Both the position numbers and the translations under genes were made by a program. The notes beneath the pieces are model-generated. The model was not told the DNA's origin. It worked only from the letters and a program-made list of their open reading frames with translations, and made no database searches. From Ruminococcus sp. (GTDB taxonomy: Bacteria > Bacillota > Clostridia > Oscillospirales > Ruminococcaceae): a DNA stretch of 64,000 bases. The stretch spans positions 338,468 through 402,467 of the forward strand of contig JAIDQQ010000023.1 of assembly GCA_029062165.1 (NCBI GenBank), read 5' to 3'. Numbering within the stretch: position 1 is the first letter of the stretch; every line of letters begins with the position of its first letter. Below are positions 24,671 through 33,321 of the stretch, piece after piece.

Positions 24671-25535
24671 ATCAGGGATAATGTATCTGATAGTGGCAGT
24701 ATTGACGATAATATGTACTTCTGTCATGGTACTTGCTACGGAAAACGTTCCGGAAGAGGAAGTAACGGTTACTGTAATGAATCCTGCTCCGGTCACTGCC
24801 GGAACATTCCCGACAGCGACGGCAACCACAACCACAACAGACACTTCCGTAACTTCAACCACAAAAATTACTACATTATATATAGTCACACCGCCGGAAA
24901 TTATTACAACATTTTCCGGAACTGAAACTTCTTCCGTTTCGACTGATACCGAAACAATTACAGTACCGTCTGAAACAACAGTAACTACAACTGCTGAAAC
25001 GGTCACGGAGCAGGTAACGGAAGAAATTTTCATTGATATAAACGTTGCCGGAGTTGAAGAACTTACGAAACTTTACGGTATAGGCGAAGTAATAGCGAAC
25101 GAGATTATAAATTATCGTGAACAGTATGGCGGTTTTAATAATATCGAGGAAATAATGAACGTTTCCGGCATAGGCGAGGCAAAATTTTCTGAAATATGCG
25201 GTTATATATATGTACAGAATCCTGTATATCCGGTTGAGGAAGTGTACGAAGAACCGGAAGAATTTCCCGAAAACGAAACTGTACCGGAAATCTTTCCGGA
25301 AGAAGAAACCGTACCGCCACTGACCCTTGACGATATAGCACCGATAAACATAAATACTGCCGGTATCGAGGAACTTATGTTATTACCGCACGTAGATGAG
25401 CAGGTTGCACAGGACATAATAACGCTTCGTGAACAGATACATATTTTCAGTCATGTGTATGAATTGCTATATGTGGAAAAACTTACACAAAAACAGGTGG
25501 CTGAAATCGTTGAATTTGTAACTGTTGGGCAATAG
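24663..25535 (+). CDS. Secreted double helix-hairpin-helix (ComEA-like) protein
   Basis: About 290 residues. The N-terminal hydrophobic segment (MYLIVAVLTIICTSVMVLA) is a signal or anchor. A long Thr/Val/Glu-rich extracellular linker follows (about 30-115), then a first HhH domain (DINVAGVEELTKLYGIGEVIA), an acidic Pro/Glu linker, and a second HhH (ININTAGIEELMLLPHVDEQVA). ComEA binds incoming DNA outside the membrane during natural transformation; two HhH units are less usual. A comEC gene lies 28 kb away. The start overlaps the protease stop by 8 nt, suggesting coupling; ATG 24681 is an alternative. Codon use and direction match the neighbours. Confidence 0.8.
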   Translation: MNKSGIMYLIVAVLTIICTSVMVLATENVPEEEVTVTVMNPAPVTAGTFPTATATTTTTDTSVTSTTKITTLYIVTPPEIITTFSGTETSSVSTDTETITVPSETTVTTTAETVTEQVTEEIFIDINVAGVEELTKLYGIGEVIANEIINYREQYGGFNNIEEIMNVSGIGEAKFSEICGYIYVQNPVYPVEEVYEEPEEFPENETVPEIFPEEETVPPLTLDDIAPININTAGIEELMLLPHVDEQVAQDIITLREQIHIFSHVYELLYVEKLTQKQVAEIVEFVTVGQ

Positions 25536-25697
25536 CTATAAAAGACAGTTGTTATAATAGTGCATAAGTGTCAAAAGTGCTTGTAACTGTTTTGTAACTT
25601 TCTGAAATTTTAACAGTAATTTATGTGAATTTCAACAAGAAAAACGTGTTGAAAGTATACAATTTTCACAAGAAATATTAAAGAACGTTATAAACTA
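25536..25697. other. AT-rich intergenic DNA before the importer promoter
   Basis: About 160 bp with no gene, terminator or repeat that I can support. TGTAACTGTT/TTGTAACTTT and GTTGAAA/GTTGAAATT-like elements recur loosely. Nothing firm is seen here. Confidence 0.5.
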
Positions 25698-25726
25698 TTG
25701 ACTTTACACAAAAAATAAGGTATATT
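25698..25726 (+). promoter_or_regulatory. Promoter of the carbohydrate importer operon
   Basis: TTGACT (25698-25703), 17-nt spacer, TATATT (25721-25726). It predicts a transcript start near 25733 and therefore an untranslated leader of about 240 nt. Confidence 0.75.
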
Positions 25727-25732
25727 TTAATA

Positions 25733-25973
25733 AAAGCAAATAATCCGTAGTGAGTGAAACGCACAGATAGTACCGGCTCTCTGCTGAGGTCACACGCTCC
25801 GGAAATAATGCGGAAATTTTTTCGCAAAGAGCTTTTGGTATCAGTAGTTTCCGCTATGATGTTACGCATGGCGAGGACAATCGCTCGTAGTATCGGTTGC
25901 AGAAACGGAATATCTATTCATAATATTATATTTATTAAGAAATATAATATACATTTTAAGGAGGAAAAATCAA
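25733..25973 (+). promoter_or_regulatory. Long structured 5' leader, unassigned regulatory RNA candidate
   Basis: The leader is GC-richer than the flanking intergenic DNA and shows nested pairing. ACCGG (25772-25776) can pair with CTCCGG near 25797-25802 around an inner CTC/GAG hairpin. GCGGAAA pairs with TTTTCGC (25810-25825). GTTTC near 25847 pairs with GAAAC near 25902, enclosing ACG..GGCGA/TCGCT..CGT (25864-25888). The AT-rich tail ends in AAGGAGGAAAA before the ATG. The blocks do not match the riboswitch classes I know well (TPP, SAM, lysine, c-di-GMP-I, fluoride, ZTP, glycine, cobalamin). Function is unproven. Confidence 0.55.
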
Positions 25974-27524
25974 ATGAACAAACTTAAGAAAACTTTAGCT
26001 TTAGTAGCAACTCTCGCTATGGCTACAAGTGCATTCGCAAGCTGTGGAGATGACCCATCATCTTCAACAAGTCAGCAGTCATCTTCATCATCATCTTCTT
26101 CAGTTGCTGAAGAATCCAGCGAAGAAGAATCCAGTGAAGAGGAATCCAGCGAAGAAGAATCAGAAGAAGATTCCGAAGCTGAAGACGAATCCGAAGCAGA
26201 AGACGGCGACGACGAATCCGAAGCAGAAGACGAAGGCGACTCTGAACCCGTTGTTGCTAAGGGTTCTACAGAAGTAGGTGATGTTTCACTCGCAACAGGC
26301 GGTGACACATTCACAGTTGCAGCATGGAACGCTGACGACGTACCGGCAATGCTCGAACAGTGGAAGTCAGTTACAGGTACTTCCGATGACAAGGTAAACT
26401 TCATTAACTTCGATGTCGGTGGTGGTGCTGCTTCCGAAAAATATGACGCTCTCTTCAATGATGGTGCAGACCTCGACGTTTATTTCTGTGAAGCTGACTG
26501 GGCTCTCAAGTACATAAACGACGATACTAAGACAGCTCCACTCGAACAGCTTGGCTTTACAGACGACAATTTCGCTGACATCTATTCTTATACTGACGAA
26601 ATCGGTAAGGATTCCAACGGCGTACGTAAGGGTGTTTCATGGCAGGCAGCCGCAGGCGGTTTTGCATACAGAACAGACCTCGCTGAACAGTATCTCGGTG
26701 TAAAATCTCCTGAAGAAATGCAGAAGAAAATCGGCAACTGGGAAGACTTCGTAGCTACTGCTGAAGATATTGCTGAACAGACCGGCGGTAAGACAGCCCT
26801 CGCTGATACACTCGGTGGTATGTGGCAGGTATTTGCAGCAAGCCGTACAACTCCGTGGGTAGAAAGCAACGCTCTTGAAATAGACGCTTCTTGTCAGCAG
26901 TTTGCAGACTACGCTAAGAGACTCTGGGATTGCGGTGGTGTTACTAAGAACCCACAGTGGGATGCTTCTTGGTATGCTTCAGGTCAGGACGACAGTGCAA
27001 TGGGCTTCTTCGTATCAACATGGGGCTTCGGCGACGCTATTCTTGCTCAGGCAGCAGGTGGCGAAGGCGGTGCAACATACGGTAAGTGGAATGTTTGTCA
27101 GGGTCCTTCACCTTACTTCTGGGGCGGTACATGGATTGTTGTTAATCCTGGTACTGACAATGCTGAAGAAGCACAGTCATTTATCAAGACATTCACTGTT
27201 GACCCTGAAACTATTAAAGAATACGCTTTAAGCAAGCCTGAATACTGCAACAACATGGCAGTTATGGAAGATATCGTTAAGTCCGGCGAAAACCCGAACG
27301 AATACGTTACTAACCTCCTTGACGGTCAGAACTACTTCGCAGTTCTCCACGAAAACGCTAAGAAAATCAACCTCAACGGTCTTATCACTCCTTACGACGC
27401 AACTATAAAGGGTGACTTCATTGATACTGTTCAGTCACAGTATCTTGAGTCCGGTGCTTCATGGGATGATACACAGATTGCATTCATGGAAAAAGTTGCA
27501 TCTGATATCCCTGACCTTGGCTAA
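25974..27524 (+). CDS. ABC importer solute-binding lipoprotein, carbohydrate type
   Basis: A 516-residue protein. The signal peptide ends in a lipobox-like AFASC (Cys near residue 23), followed by a Ser-rich then Glu/Ser/Asp-rich low-complexity spacer of about 70 residues that tethers the domain to the membrane. The rest is a family 1 extracellular solute-binding fold (DTFTVAAWNADDVPAMLEQW at its start). Two permease genes follow. No ATPase gene is present, so it probably shares an MsmK/MalK-type ATPase, as is usual in Firmicutes. Codon choice is biased towards C-ending codons, unlike its neighbours, which fits high expression. Confidence 0.93.
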   Translation: MNKLKKTLALVATLAMATSAFASCGDDPSSSTSQQSSSSSSSSVAEESSEEESSEEESSEEESEEDSEAEDESEAEDGDDESEAEDEGDSEPVVAKGSTEVGDVSLATGGDTFTVAAWNADDVPAMLEQWKSVTGTSDDKVNFINFDVGGGAASEKYDALFNDGADLDVYFCEADWALKYINDDTKTAPLEQLGFTDDNFADIYSYTDEIGKDSNGVRKGVSWQAAAGGFAYRTDLAEQYLGVKSPEEMQKKIGNWEDFVATAEDIAEQTGGKTALADTLGGMWQVFAASRTTPWVESNALEIDASCQQFADYAKRLWDCGGVTKNPQWDASWYASGQDDSAMGFFVSTWGFGDAILAQAAGGEGGATYGKWNVCQGPSPYFWGGTWIVVNPGTDNAEEAQSFIKTFTVDPETIKEYALSKPEYCNNMAVMEDIVKSGENPNEYVTNLLDGQNYFAVLHENAKKINLNGLITPYDATIKGDFIDTVQSQYLESGASWDDTQIAFMEKVASDIPDLG

Positions 27525-27549
27525 TATTTAGTAAAGTCCTTGTTTTATT

Positions 27550-27577
27550 GCCGGTGGGACAGGTGTGTTCCATCGGC
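27550..27577 (+). terminator. Intercistronic hairpin between binding protein and permease
   Basis: GCCGGTGG (27550-27557) pairs with CCATCGGC (27570-27577), with one G-T pair and a 12-nt loop. There is no strong T-run. It may protect the upstream message or partly terminate, giving more binding protein than permease, as known for sugar importers. Confidence 0.6.
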
Positions 27578-27627
27578 GTTATTTAGATTTTTAATTTACT
27601 TAATATTACGAAAGGGTGTGTGTATGT

Positions 27628-28734
27628 ATGGCATCAGCTGCTCAGAGCAGAATCAAATCAATCAGCTATGCTAAGTATGGCTACATATTTATTTTACCGT
27701 TTTTTATTGTTTATTGCTTTTTCCAGTTATGGCCTCTGATTTATACATTTATCCTTGCATTCAAGGGAAATCAGAGTGCAGGCGACAACTTTGTAGGTTT
27801 CAAGAATTTCAGCGACTTACTTTTCAGTCACCCGTATAACAAATCAGACCTCTTAAGTTCCAATCCTGAAACAAAGGCTGCTGCAAAAGAACTCATGTCT
27901 ATTGACGTTCAGCATCAGAGCTTCATAAGATGTCTGAAAAATACAATCGTTCTGTGGTTCGGTAACTTCATTCCGCAGATTGCACTTTCACTTTCACTTG
28001 CTGTATGGTTCACAGACGCAAAACTTAAGATTCCGGGAACAGGTTTCTTTAAGGTTATCATGTATATGCCTAACATCATCACAGCTGCTTCAATAGCTGT
28101 ACTTTTCCTTCAGCTCTGTGCTGATACAAACTATTCAGCAGCTACACTTCTCGGACGTTCAATGGGCTTACTTAAAGACGGTCAATTTTTCAACATGACA
28201 AAGAATATTCCAAGCGTTGTATGGCCTCCTCGTATAATCGTAATGTTCATTCAGACATGGATGTGGTTTGGTAACACAATGATTATGCTTATGTCCGGTA
28301 TCATGGGTATTAACCCATCACTGTTCGAGGCTGCAAGTATCGACGGTGCTTCAAGTGGTCAGACATTCGTTAAGATTACTGTTCCGCTTCTCAGTCCTAT
28401 CCTCGTTTACACAGTCATCACCTCTATGATTGGTGGTCTTCAGATGTTCGATATGCCTTACCTCTTCACAACATCAAAAGAAGGTCAGCGTATTGACAAT
28501 ATCGAAACTATAGCTGTTTATATCTATGATAAGTTCCACAGTGGTGCTATTGAGCCGTCATATGGTTACTCCGGTGCGGCATCTGTTGTACTCTTTATCA
28601 TTACTGCTGTTCTCGGTGCTATTATCTTCCGTCTCAACCGTGACGAAGAAGAACACAGAAAGAAGTTACAGCGTAAGGCACTTATCAAACAGCAGAAATC
28701 AAAAAATAAGCAGTTTGGAGGTCTCAGCATATGA
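27628..28734 (+). CDS. Carbohydrate ABC importer permease (MalF/UgpA-like)
   Basis: A 368-residue membrane protein with six or more transmembrane helices. The EAA loop reads EAASIDGASSGQTFVKITVPLLSP, which docks to the ATPase. The ATG at 27628 is preferred (AAAGGG upstream) over GTG 27616. An extra hydrophilic segment near residues 40-90 (HPYNKSDLLSSNPETKAAAK) lies in the first external loop. It overlaps the second permease by 4 nt. Confidence 0.92.
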   Translation: MASAAQSRIKSISYAKYGYIFILPFFIVYCFFQLWPLIYTFILAFKGNQSAGDNFVGFKNFSDLLFSHPYNKSDLLSSNPETKAAAKELMSIDVQHQSFIRCLKNTIVLWFGNFIPQIALSLSLAVWFTDAKLKIPGTGFFKVIMYMPNIITAASIAVLFLQLCADTNYSAATLLGRSMGLLKDGQFFNMTKNIPSVVWPPRIIVMFIQTWMWFGNTMIMLMSGIMGINPSLFEAASIDGASSGQTFVKITVPLLSPILVYTVITSMIGGLQMFDMPYLFTTSKEGQRIDNIETIAVYIYDKFHSGAIEPSYGYSGAASVVLFIITAVLGAIIFRLNRDEEEHRKKLQRKALIKQQKSKNKQFGGLSI

Positions 28735-29645
28735 GCAAGATGAAAGCAACTTATGGAGACAACGAAGCTAACTATACAAGGAGTCTGAAAATAAAATCAG
28801 GTATTCTGTTTGTATGGTGTATAATCCTTACAATTGTGTGTCTTCTTCCGATTTACATTCTCGTTCTTAATGCTACAAGGTCTCATAATGAAATTATCAG
28901 TATGACAGGTCTCGGCAATCTGTTTGTACCGAGCAGTCACTTTTCTGAAAACGTAAAGAACCTCAGTGTTAAGACTTCAGAAGATTTCAGTCTCATGATT
29001 GGTTACAAGAACAGCTTGACTATCACAGTATGTTCTACATTCCTTACTGTTTTCTTCTCAGCTATGACAGCTTATGGTATCCGTGTTTATGACTTCAAAC
29101 TCAAGGACGCAGCTTATACAGCGATACTCCTTGTAATGATGGTTCCTGTACAGGTAACATCTGCCGGTTTCGTAAAGTTCATGATTAACCTGCACCTTAC
29201 AAACTCATTTGTTCCGCTTATCCTTCCGGCTGTTGCAGCACCGTCAGTAGTATACTTCATGGTATCCTACCTCAAATCATCATTCTCACAGTCAATCGTT
29301 GAAGCCGCACGTATCGACGGTTGTAGCGAGTTCAGAATCTTCCTCCAGATTGCTATTCCTATGATGAAACCGGCTATTGCCGTACAGGCAATATTCGCAT
29401 TCATTGCAAGCTGGAACAACTTCTATACACCTAACATGATTCTCATTGACCCGAATAAGGGTGGTACTACAAACCTCCGTACACTTCCTATGATGCTTGG
29501 TATTCTCCAGTCTTCACAGAAGACAGCAGACTATGGTATGATTTACACCTGTATCGCACTTGGTATTATCCCGATTATCATTGCATACATATGTCTTTCT
29601 AAGTTTATCATTGCCGGTGTTGCACTCGGTGGTGTTAAGGAATAA
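28731..29645 (+). CDS. Carbohydrate ABC importer permease (MalG/UgpE-like)
   Basis: A 304-residue protein with six transmembrane helices and the EAA motif VEAARIDGCSEFRIFLQIAIPMMKP. It forms the inner-membrane channel with the preceding permease. GGAGGTC lies before the ATG. Last gene of the importer operon; a strong terminator follows. Confidence 0.93.
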   Translation: MSKMKATYGDNEANYTRSLKIKSGILFVWCIILTIVCLLPIYILVLNATRSHNEIISMTGLGNLFVPSSHFSENVKNLSVKTSEDFSLMIGYKNSLTITVCSTFLTVFFSAMTAYGIRVYDFKLKDAAYTAILLVMMVPVQVTSAGFVKFMINLHLTNSFVPLILPAVAAPSVVYFMVSYLKSSFSQSIVEAARIDGCSEFRIFLQIAIPMMKPAIAVQAIFAFIASWNNFYTPNMILIDPNKGGTTNLRTLPMMLGILQSSQKTADYGMIYTCIALGIIPIIIAYICLSKFIIAGVALGGVKE

Positions 29646-29660
29646 TTTCCAAAAAAAATT

Positions 29661-29689
29661 ACAGCACACTTCGGTGTGCTGTTTTTTTT
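29661..29689 (+). terminator. Terminator of the importer operon
   Basis: ACAGCACAC-TTCG-GTGTGCTGT, a perfect 9-bp stem with a UUCG tetraloop, followed by seven or more T. Confidence 0.95.
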
Positions 29690-29747
29690 ATGTCTGTGAA
29701 TAATGTGCGGAATTACTGAATATTATTAAGTGAAAGGAGTGTTTACA

Positions 29748-30662
29748 ATGACGGAAAGTACAAGCTATGAAATTATATCTTCCTACATGATACCGGAAAT
29801 AAGAACGGCTATGACAGCAGTTTCAGAAATCGGGAAAACTGCTACAGAAATACGTCTCCGGAGTGGACGTGCTGTTTCGTATATTTTTCCGGACAGAATA
29901 AAATATCTCACACGGAACGGAAAACTCACAGGCGATTACAATAATCCGGAAAATATAGCTATAACCGCCGACGGCATTAAACAGACCGTTGACAGACTAT
30001 GTCATTATTCGGTGCATAGCTGTACACGGGAACTGCGTGAGGGTTATTTTGTACTTAAAGGCGGAATCCGTGTCGGTGTTGCCGGAACTTATTCCGAAAC
30101 TACCGGAAAAACAATCAGCAGTTTCAACGCCCTTAATTTTCGTGTGGCAAGGTGCGTGACCGGTTGTGCGGAAAAAATAAATGAACGGATTGCCGGAAAA
30201 AGCGTCCTGATATGTGGCGGAGTTAATACCGGAAAAACTACTGTTTTAAGGGATTTGTGCCGGATATATGGAAACAGGATTAAAATTTCACTTATCGACG
30301 AAAGAAACGAAATAGCTTCTGTTTCCGGCGGAGTACCGGAAAATGATGTCGGCGTACTGACAGATGTGCTTGTCGGGTGCGGACGTGCTGACGGAATTAT
30401 TTCAGCAGTCCGGACGCTTTCGCCGGATATGATTTTCTGTGATGAGATTTCCACACCGGAAGATGTTTCAGCGATTTCAGGGGCATACGGTTGCGGAGTG
30501 GGTTTCACAGCGACGGTACACGCAGAAAATTATGAAAATCTTCTGAAACGTCAGGCAATAAGACCGTTACTTGAAAGCGGTATTTTTGAATATGCGGTAT
30601 TCCTCGAAAAAATGGGCAGAATCCGTGAAATCAGGAGGCTTGTACAATGTTTTTCAGGATAA
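29748..30662 (+). CDS. spoIIIAA: Stage III sporulation protein AA (secretion-type ATPase)
   Basis: A 304-residue ATPase. Walker A CGGVNTGKTTVLRD, then SLIDERNEIA, and a VirB11-like core with GCGVGFTATVHAEN. SpoIIIAA powers the mother-cell-to-forespore feeding-tube channel. The start at 29748 is preferred, with GAAAGGAGTG upstream. First of eight co-directional spoIIIA genes. It overlaps spoIIIAB by 16 nt. In Bacillus the operon is sigma-E dependent; I could not fix a sigma-E promoter here. Confidence 0.95.
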   Translation: MTESTSYEIISSYMIPEIRTAMTAVSEIGKTATEIRLRSGRAVSYIFPDRIKYLTRNGKLTGDYNNPENIAITADGIKQTVDRLCHYSVHSCTRELREGYFVLKGGIRVGVAGTYSETTGKTISSFNALNFRVARCVTGCAEKINERIAGKSVLICGGVNTGKTTVLRDLCRIYGNRIKISLIDERNEIASVSGGVPENDVGVLTDVLVGCGRADGIISAVRTLSPDMIFCDEISTPEDVSAISGAYGCGVGFTATVHAENYENLLKRQAIRPLLESGIFEYAVFLEKMGRIREIRRLVQCFSG

Positions 30663-31153
30663 TTTCAGCGGTAATGTTTACGGTTATGGGCGGTACAGTA
30701 GGTATATATTTTTCGGAAAGACTTAAATCAGACCTCGTTTTCTGCCGGAATATCCATGAAATGTTTATGAATACGGCAGTAATAATCCGGTGCAGTGCCG
30801 TCGACGTGTATTCCATAAGTACGGAACTAAGGAAAAATAAAAAATTTCAGCGGTTTGATTTTTTACAGGCGATACCCGAAAAATATAATCCGGAAGAAGA
30901 TTTCCGTGAAATATGGATAAATGCCGTAAAATCGCAGAAAAATCTTCCGGAAGATGTAAAGAATATTTTATGCGATTTCGGTCAGATTCTCGGACAGAGT
31001 GATATAGAAGGTCAGCTTGCATCAATAGAGACACTCACAGAAAAAGCCGGTATTCTGGAAAAAAATTATTCTGATATATATAGTCAGAAAGGTAAATTAT
31101 ACAGAAGTATCGGAATGCTTTTCGGCATAATAACTGGTATTCTCATAATATAG
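30647..31153 (+). CDS. spoIIIAB: Stage III sporulation protein AB
   Basis: A 168-residue protein with an N-terminal transmembrane segment (SAVMFTVMGGTVGIYFSERL), a GspF-like helical cytoplasmic part, and a C-terminal hydrophobic helix (IGMLFGIITGILII). Position and size match SpoIIIAB. The start lies inside spoIIIAA. Sequence similarity across species is modest for this subunit, so synteny is the main support. Confidence 0.9.
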   Translation: MFFRIISAVMFTVMGGTVGIYFSERLKSDLVFCRNIHEMFMNTAVIIRCSAVDVYSISTELRKNKKFQRFDFLQAIPEKYNPEEDFREIWINAVKSQKNLPEDVKNILCDFGQILGQSDIEGQLASIETLTEKAGILEKNYSDIYSQKGKLYRSIGMLFGIITGILII

Positions 31154-31171
31154 CACGAAAGGATATAGATT

Positions 31172-31369
31172 ATGGATATTGACCTTATTTTTAAAATAGC
31201 CGGTACTGGTATTATAGTTGCGGTACTTAATCTTGTTCTGAAACGTGCTGAACGTGAGGAGCAAGCCATGATGACCACACTTGCCGGTCTGATAGTGGTA
31301 CTGGTGGTTATAGTCGACGAGATAGGAGACCTTTTTGAAAAGGTTAAAATGGTGTTCGGATTATGGTAG
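31172..31369 (+). CDS. spoIIIAC: Stage III sporulation protein AC
   Basis: A 65-residue protein with two transmembrane helices, DLIFKIAGTGIIVAVLNLVL and TTLAGLIVVLVVIVDEIGDL, typical of SpoIIIAC. Its reading frame overlaps spoIIIAD by 7 nt. Confidence 0.94.
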   Translation: MDIDLIFKIAGTGIIVAVLNLVLKRAEREEQAMMTTLAGLIVVLVVIVDEIGDLFEKVKMVFGLW

Positions 31370-31761
31370 AGAATTGCTTTTCTGTGGCGGTATTCTGTAT
31401 ATGTTCGGCGATAATGGCGGTACTGTTGAAACAGCATTGTCAGGAGCAGTCAATGATGATGGCACTTGTAGCGTGTGTAGGTGTCATGGGCGGATTAATG
31501 ATTTTTGTCGAACCACTCATAGCGGAAATAAGTGATGTTTTTTCGCAGGCTGGAATATCGGAAAGCTATATATCGTTGATTTTCAAGGCTTCAGCGATTT
31601 GTTTCATAACGCAGATAACCTGTGAAATATGTCGTGACAGCGGTGAAAATGCCATAGCATCTGTGGCGGAAATGTGGGGCAGAGGTGCGGTAACATTCAT
31701 GAGTATGCCCATTCTTAAAGCCCTGATTGAAAAAATTAATGAAATTATGGGACAAGTATGA
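31363..31761 (+). CDS. spoIIIAD: Stage III sporulation protein AD
   Basis: A 132-residue membrane protein related to SpoIIIAC, with an extra helical pair. SLIFKASAICFITQITCEICRDSGENAIA is the recognisable region. It overlaps spoIIIAC and spoIIIAE by a few bases. Confidence 0.94.
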   Translation: MVENCFSVAVFCICSAIMAVLLKQHCQEQSMMMALVACVGVMGGLMIFVEPLIAEISDVFSQAGISESYISLIFKASAICFITQITCEICRDSGENAIASVAEMWGRGAVTFMSMPILKALIEKINEIMGQV

Positions 31762-32849
31762 AAAAAATATTTTATTTACTTATAATATTTACCATTCTGA
31801 TTATAACGGCGAAACCGGTAGAAAGTTTTGCGGAATTTACCGGCAGTGAATCGGAGATAAGAAATCAGATTGATGATATAATGTCGGATTATGATATAGA
31901 TTTTAGTTACGACGATATAGGAAATCTTTCTTTTTCGGGATTGCTTGATATAGTAAAAAATTCCTTTACCGCCCGACTGTCCGCACCGTTGAAAGTCCTT
32001 AAAACGCTTTTATTTGTAATTCTTTTCACAGCGGTAATGAAAAATGCCGGTACAGGTATATTTTCGGGAACATCTGCCGGACTTTACAACATGATTTGCG
32101 TAATAACGGCGGTTACAGTGATAATGCCACAGCTTTTTACGGTATATAGTTCAGCACTTACGGCGGTCAGACGTGGTGGCGATTTTATTCTTGTATTCGT
32201 ACCGGTTTTTGCCGGAGTGACGGTAATCGCCGGTGGAATAACTACCGCCGGAATATATAATCTGCTTATACTGGGTGCTTCGGAACTGATAGTCAGACTT
32301 TCGGAAAATTTTCTTATTCCGATAGTAAGTATAAGTACGGTACTGGCGGTATCGGGGAGTGTTTTTCCGGATATGTCGCTGAACAGTATAATAAATCTGT
32401 TGAAAAAGCTGATTACATGGGGAATGACAGTCACAATGACGCTTTTCACCGGTTTTGTATCTATGAAATGCACACTCGGCGGAAAGGCTGACGGCGTTGC
32501 GAGTAAGACAGCACGTTTTCTTATATCGGGAGCAGTACCGGTTGTAGGCGGTGCGGTTTCGGATGCATATGCAACGGTCAAAAGCAGTTTCGATGTAATA
32601 CACGGAAGCGTCGGTACGGTGGGAGTAATTGCAATGATAATAATCATGTTACCGCCGGTCATGGAAGTACTTGTTTTCCGTATAGTAATGTGGGTAGGAA
32701 CTGCCATAGCCGAACTTTTTTCCACAGAACCGCTTGTCAGGTTAATGAAAGGTATCGACAGCGGACTTGCAGTGGCACAGAGCGTACTTGTATGCTATTC
32801 GGTAATTTTCGTGCTTTGTACCGGAATACTTATGAAATGTTTAGGTTAG
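31758..32849 (+). CDS. spoIIIAE: Stage III sporulation protein AE
   Basis: A 363-residue protein with an N-terminal signal or anchor and about seven to eight transmembrane helices. LILGASELIVRLSENFLIPIVSIS and SGAVPVVGGAVSDAYATV are family-like. It is a likely membrane channel part of the SpoIIIA-SpoIIQ complex. Confidence 0.94.
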   Translation: MKKIFYLLIIFTILIITAKPVESFAEFTGSESEIRNQIDDIMSDYDIDFSYDDIGNLSFSGLLDIVKNSFTARLSAPLKVLKTLLFVILFTAVMKNAGTGIFSGTSAGLYNMICVITAVTVIMPQLFTVYSSALTAVRRGGDFILVFVPVFAGVTVIAGGITTAGIYNLLILGASELIVRLSENFLIPIVSISTVLAVSGSVFPDMSLNSIINLLKKLITWGMTVTMTLFTGFVSMKCTLGGKADGVASKTARFLISGAVPVVGGAVSDAYATVKSSFDVIHGSVGTVGVIAMIIIMLPPVMEVLVFRIVMWVGTAIAELFSTEPLVRLMKGIDSGLAVAQSVLVCYSVIFVLCTGILMKCLG

Positions 32850-32859
32850 GAGGGACATT

Positions 32860-33321
32860 ATGGAAGATTTGAAAAATGCGGTCATGGCGGTATGTATAAT
32901 TTCTGCAGGTGTATGTATGATTGAAAATATGGTATCGGGTACACGGTTGAAATCACAGATGAAATTTCTGTTGAATCTCACTGTTGTGACCGTTCTTGTA
33001 GCGTCGTTCACGAAAGGCGGTATAGCGTTTGAAATGCCCGATTTTTCTACATACAGTCAACAGAATTATAAGACTTCACAGGAAGTATATAATAATGAAA
33101 TATGCCGTCAGACCGCTGAAAATATATCGTCGGTTATATTTGAACAGCTTACGGCTTCCGGAATAAATTGTACAGAAATTCAGACGGAAGTTAATATTTC
33201 AGATGATAACAGCATATTTATTAGTAAGGTCATAATCAGTTCGGACGATTTCGGGTCAGCGGTTGAAATTGTAAGAAACATTATCGGCAACAGTACGGAG
33301 GTAGTAAATGGAAGTGGCTGA
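32860..33321 (+). CDS. spoIIIAF: Stage III sporulation protein AF
   Basis: A 153-residue protein with two N-terminal transmembrane helices and a soluble C-terminal domain with alternating strands (ISDDNSIFISKVIISSDD), the ring-building-motif position. GGAGGGA precedes the ATG. It overlaps spoIIIAG by 14 nt. Confidence 0.88.
   Translation: MEDLKNAVMAVCIISAGVCMIENMVSGTRLKSQMKFLLNLTVVTVLVASFTKGGIAFEMPDFSTYSQQNYKTSQEVYNNEICRQTAENISSVIFEQLTASGINCTEIQTEVNISDDNSIFISKVIISSDDFGSAVEIVRNIIGNSTEVVNGSG

Noticed and set aside
24650..25033. 127-codon minus-strand frame rich in Val and Ser
   Set aside because: It is the shadow of the Thr-rich linker of the HhH protein and has no ribosome binding site.
25678..25869. 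63-codon minus-strand frame over the importer leader
   Set aside because: It runs across a good plus-strand promoter and structured leader and has no recognisable start signal.
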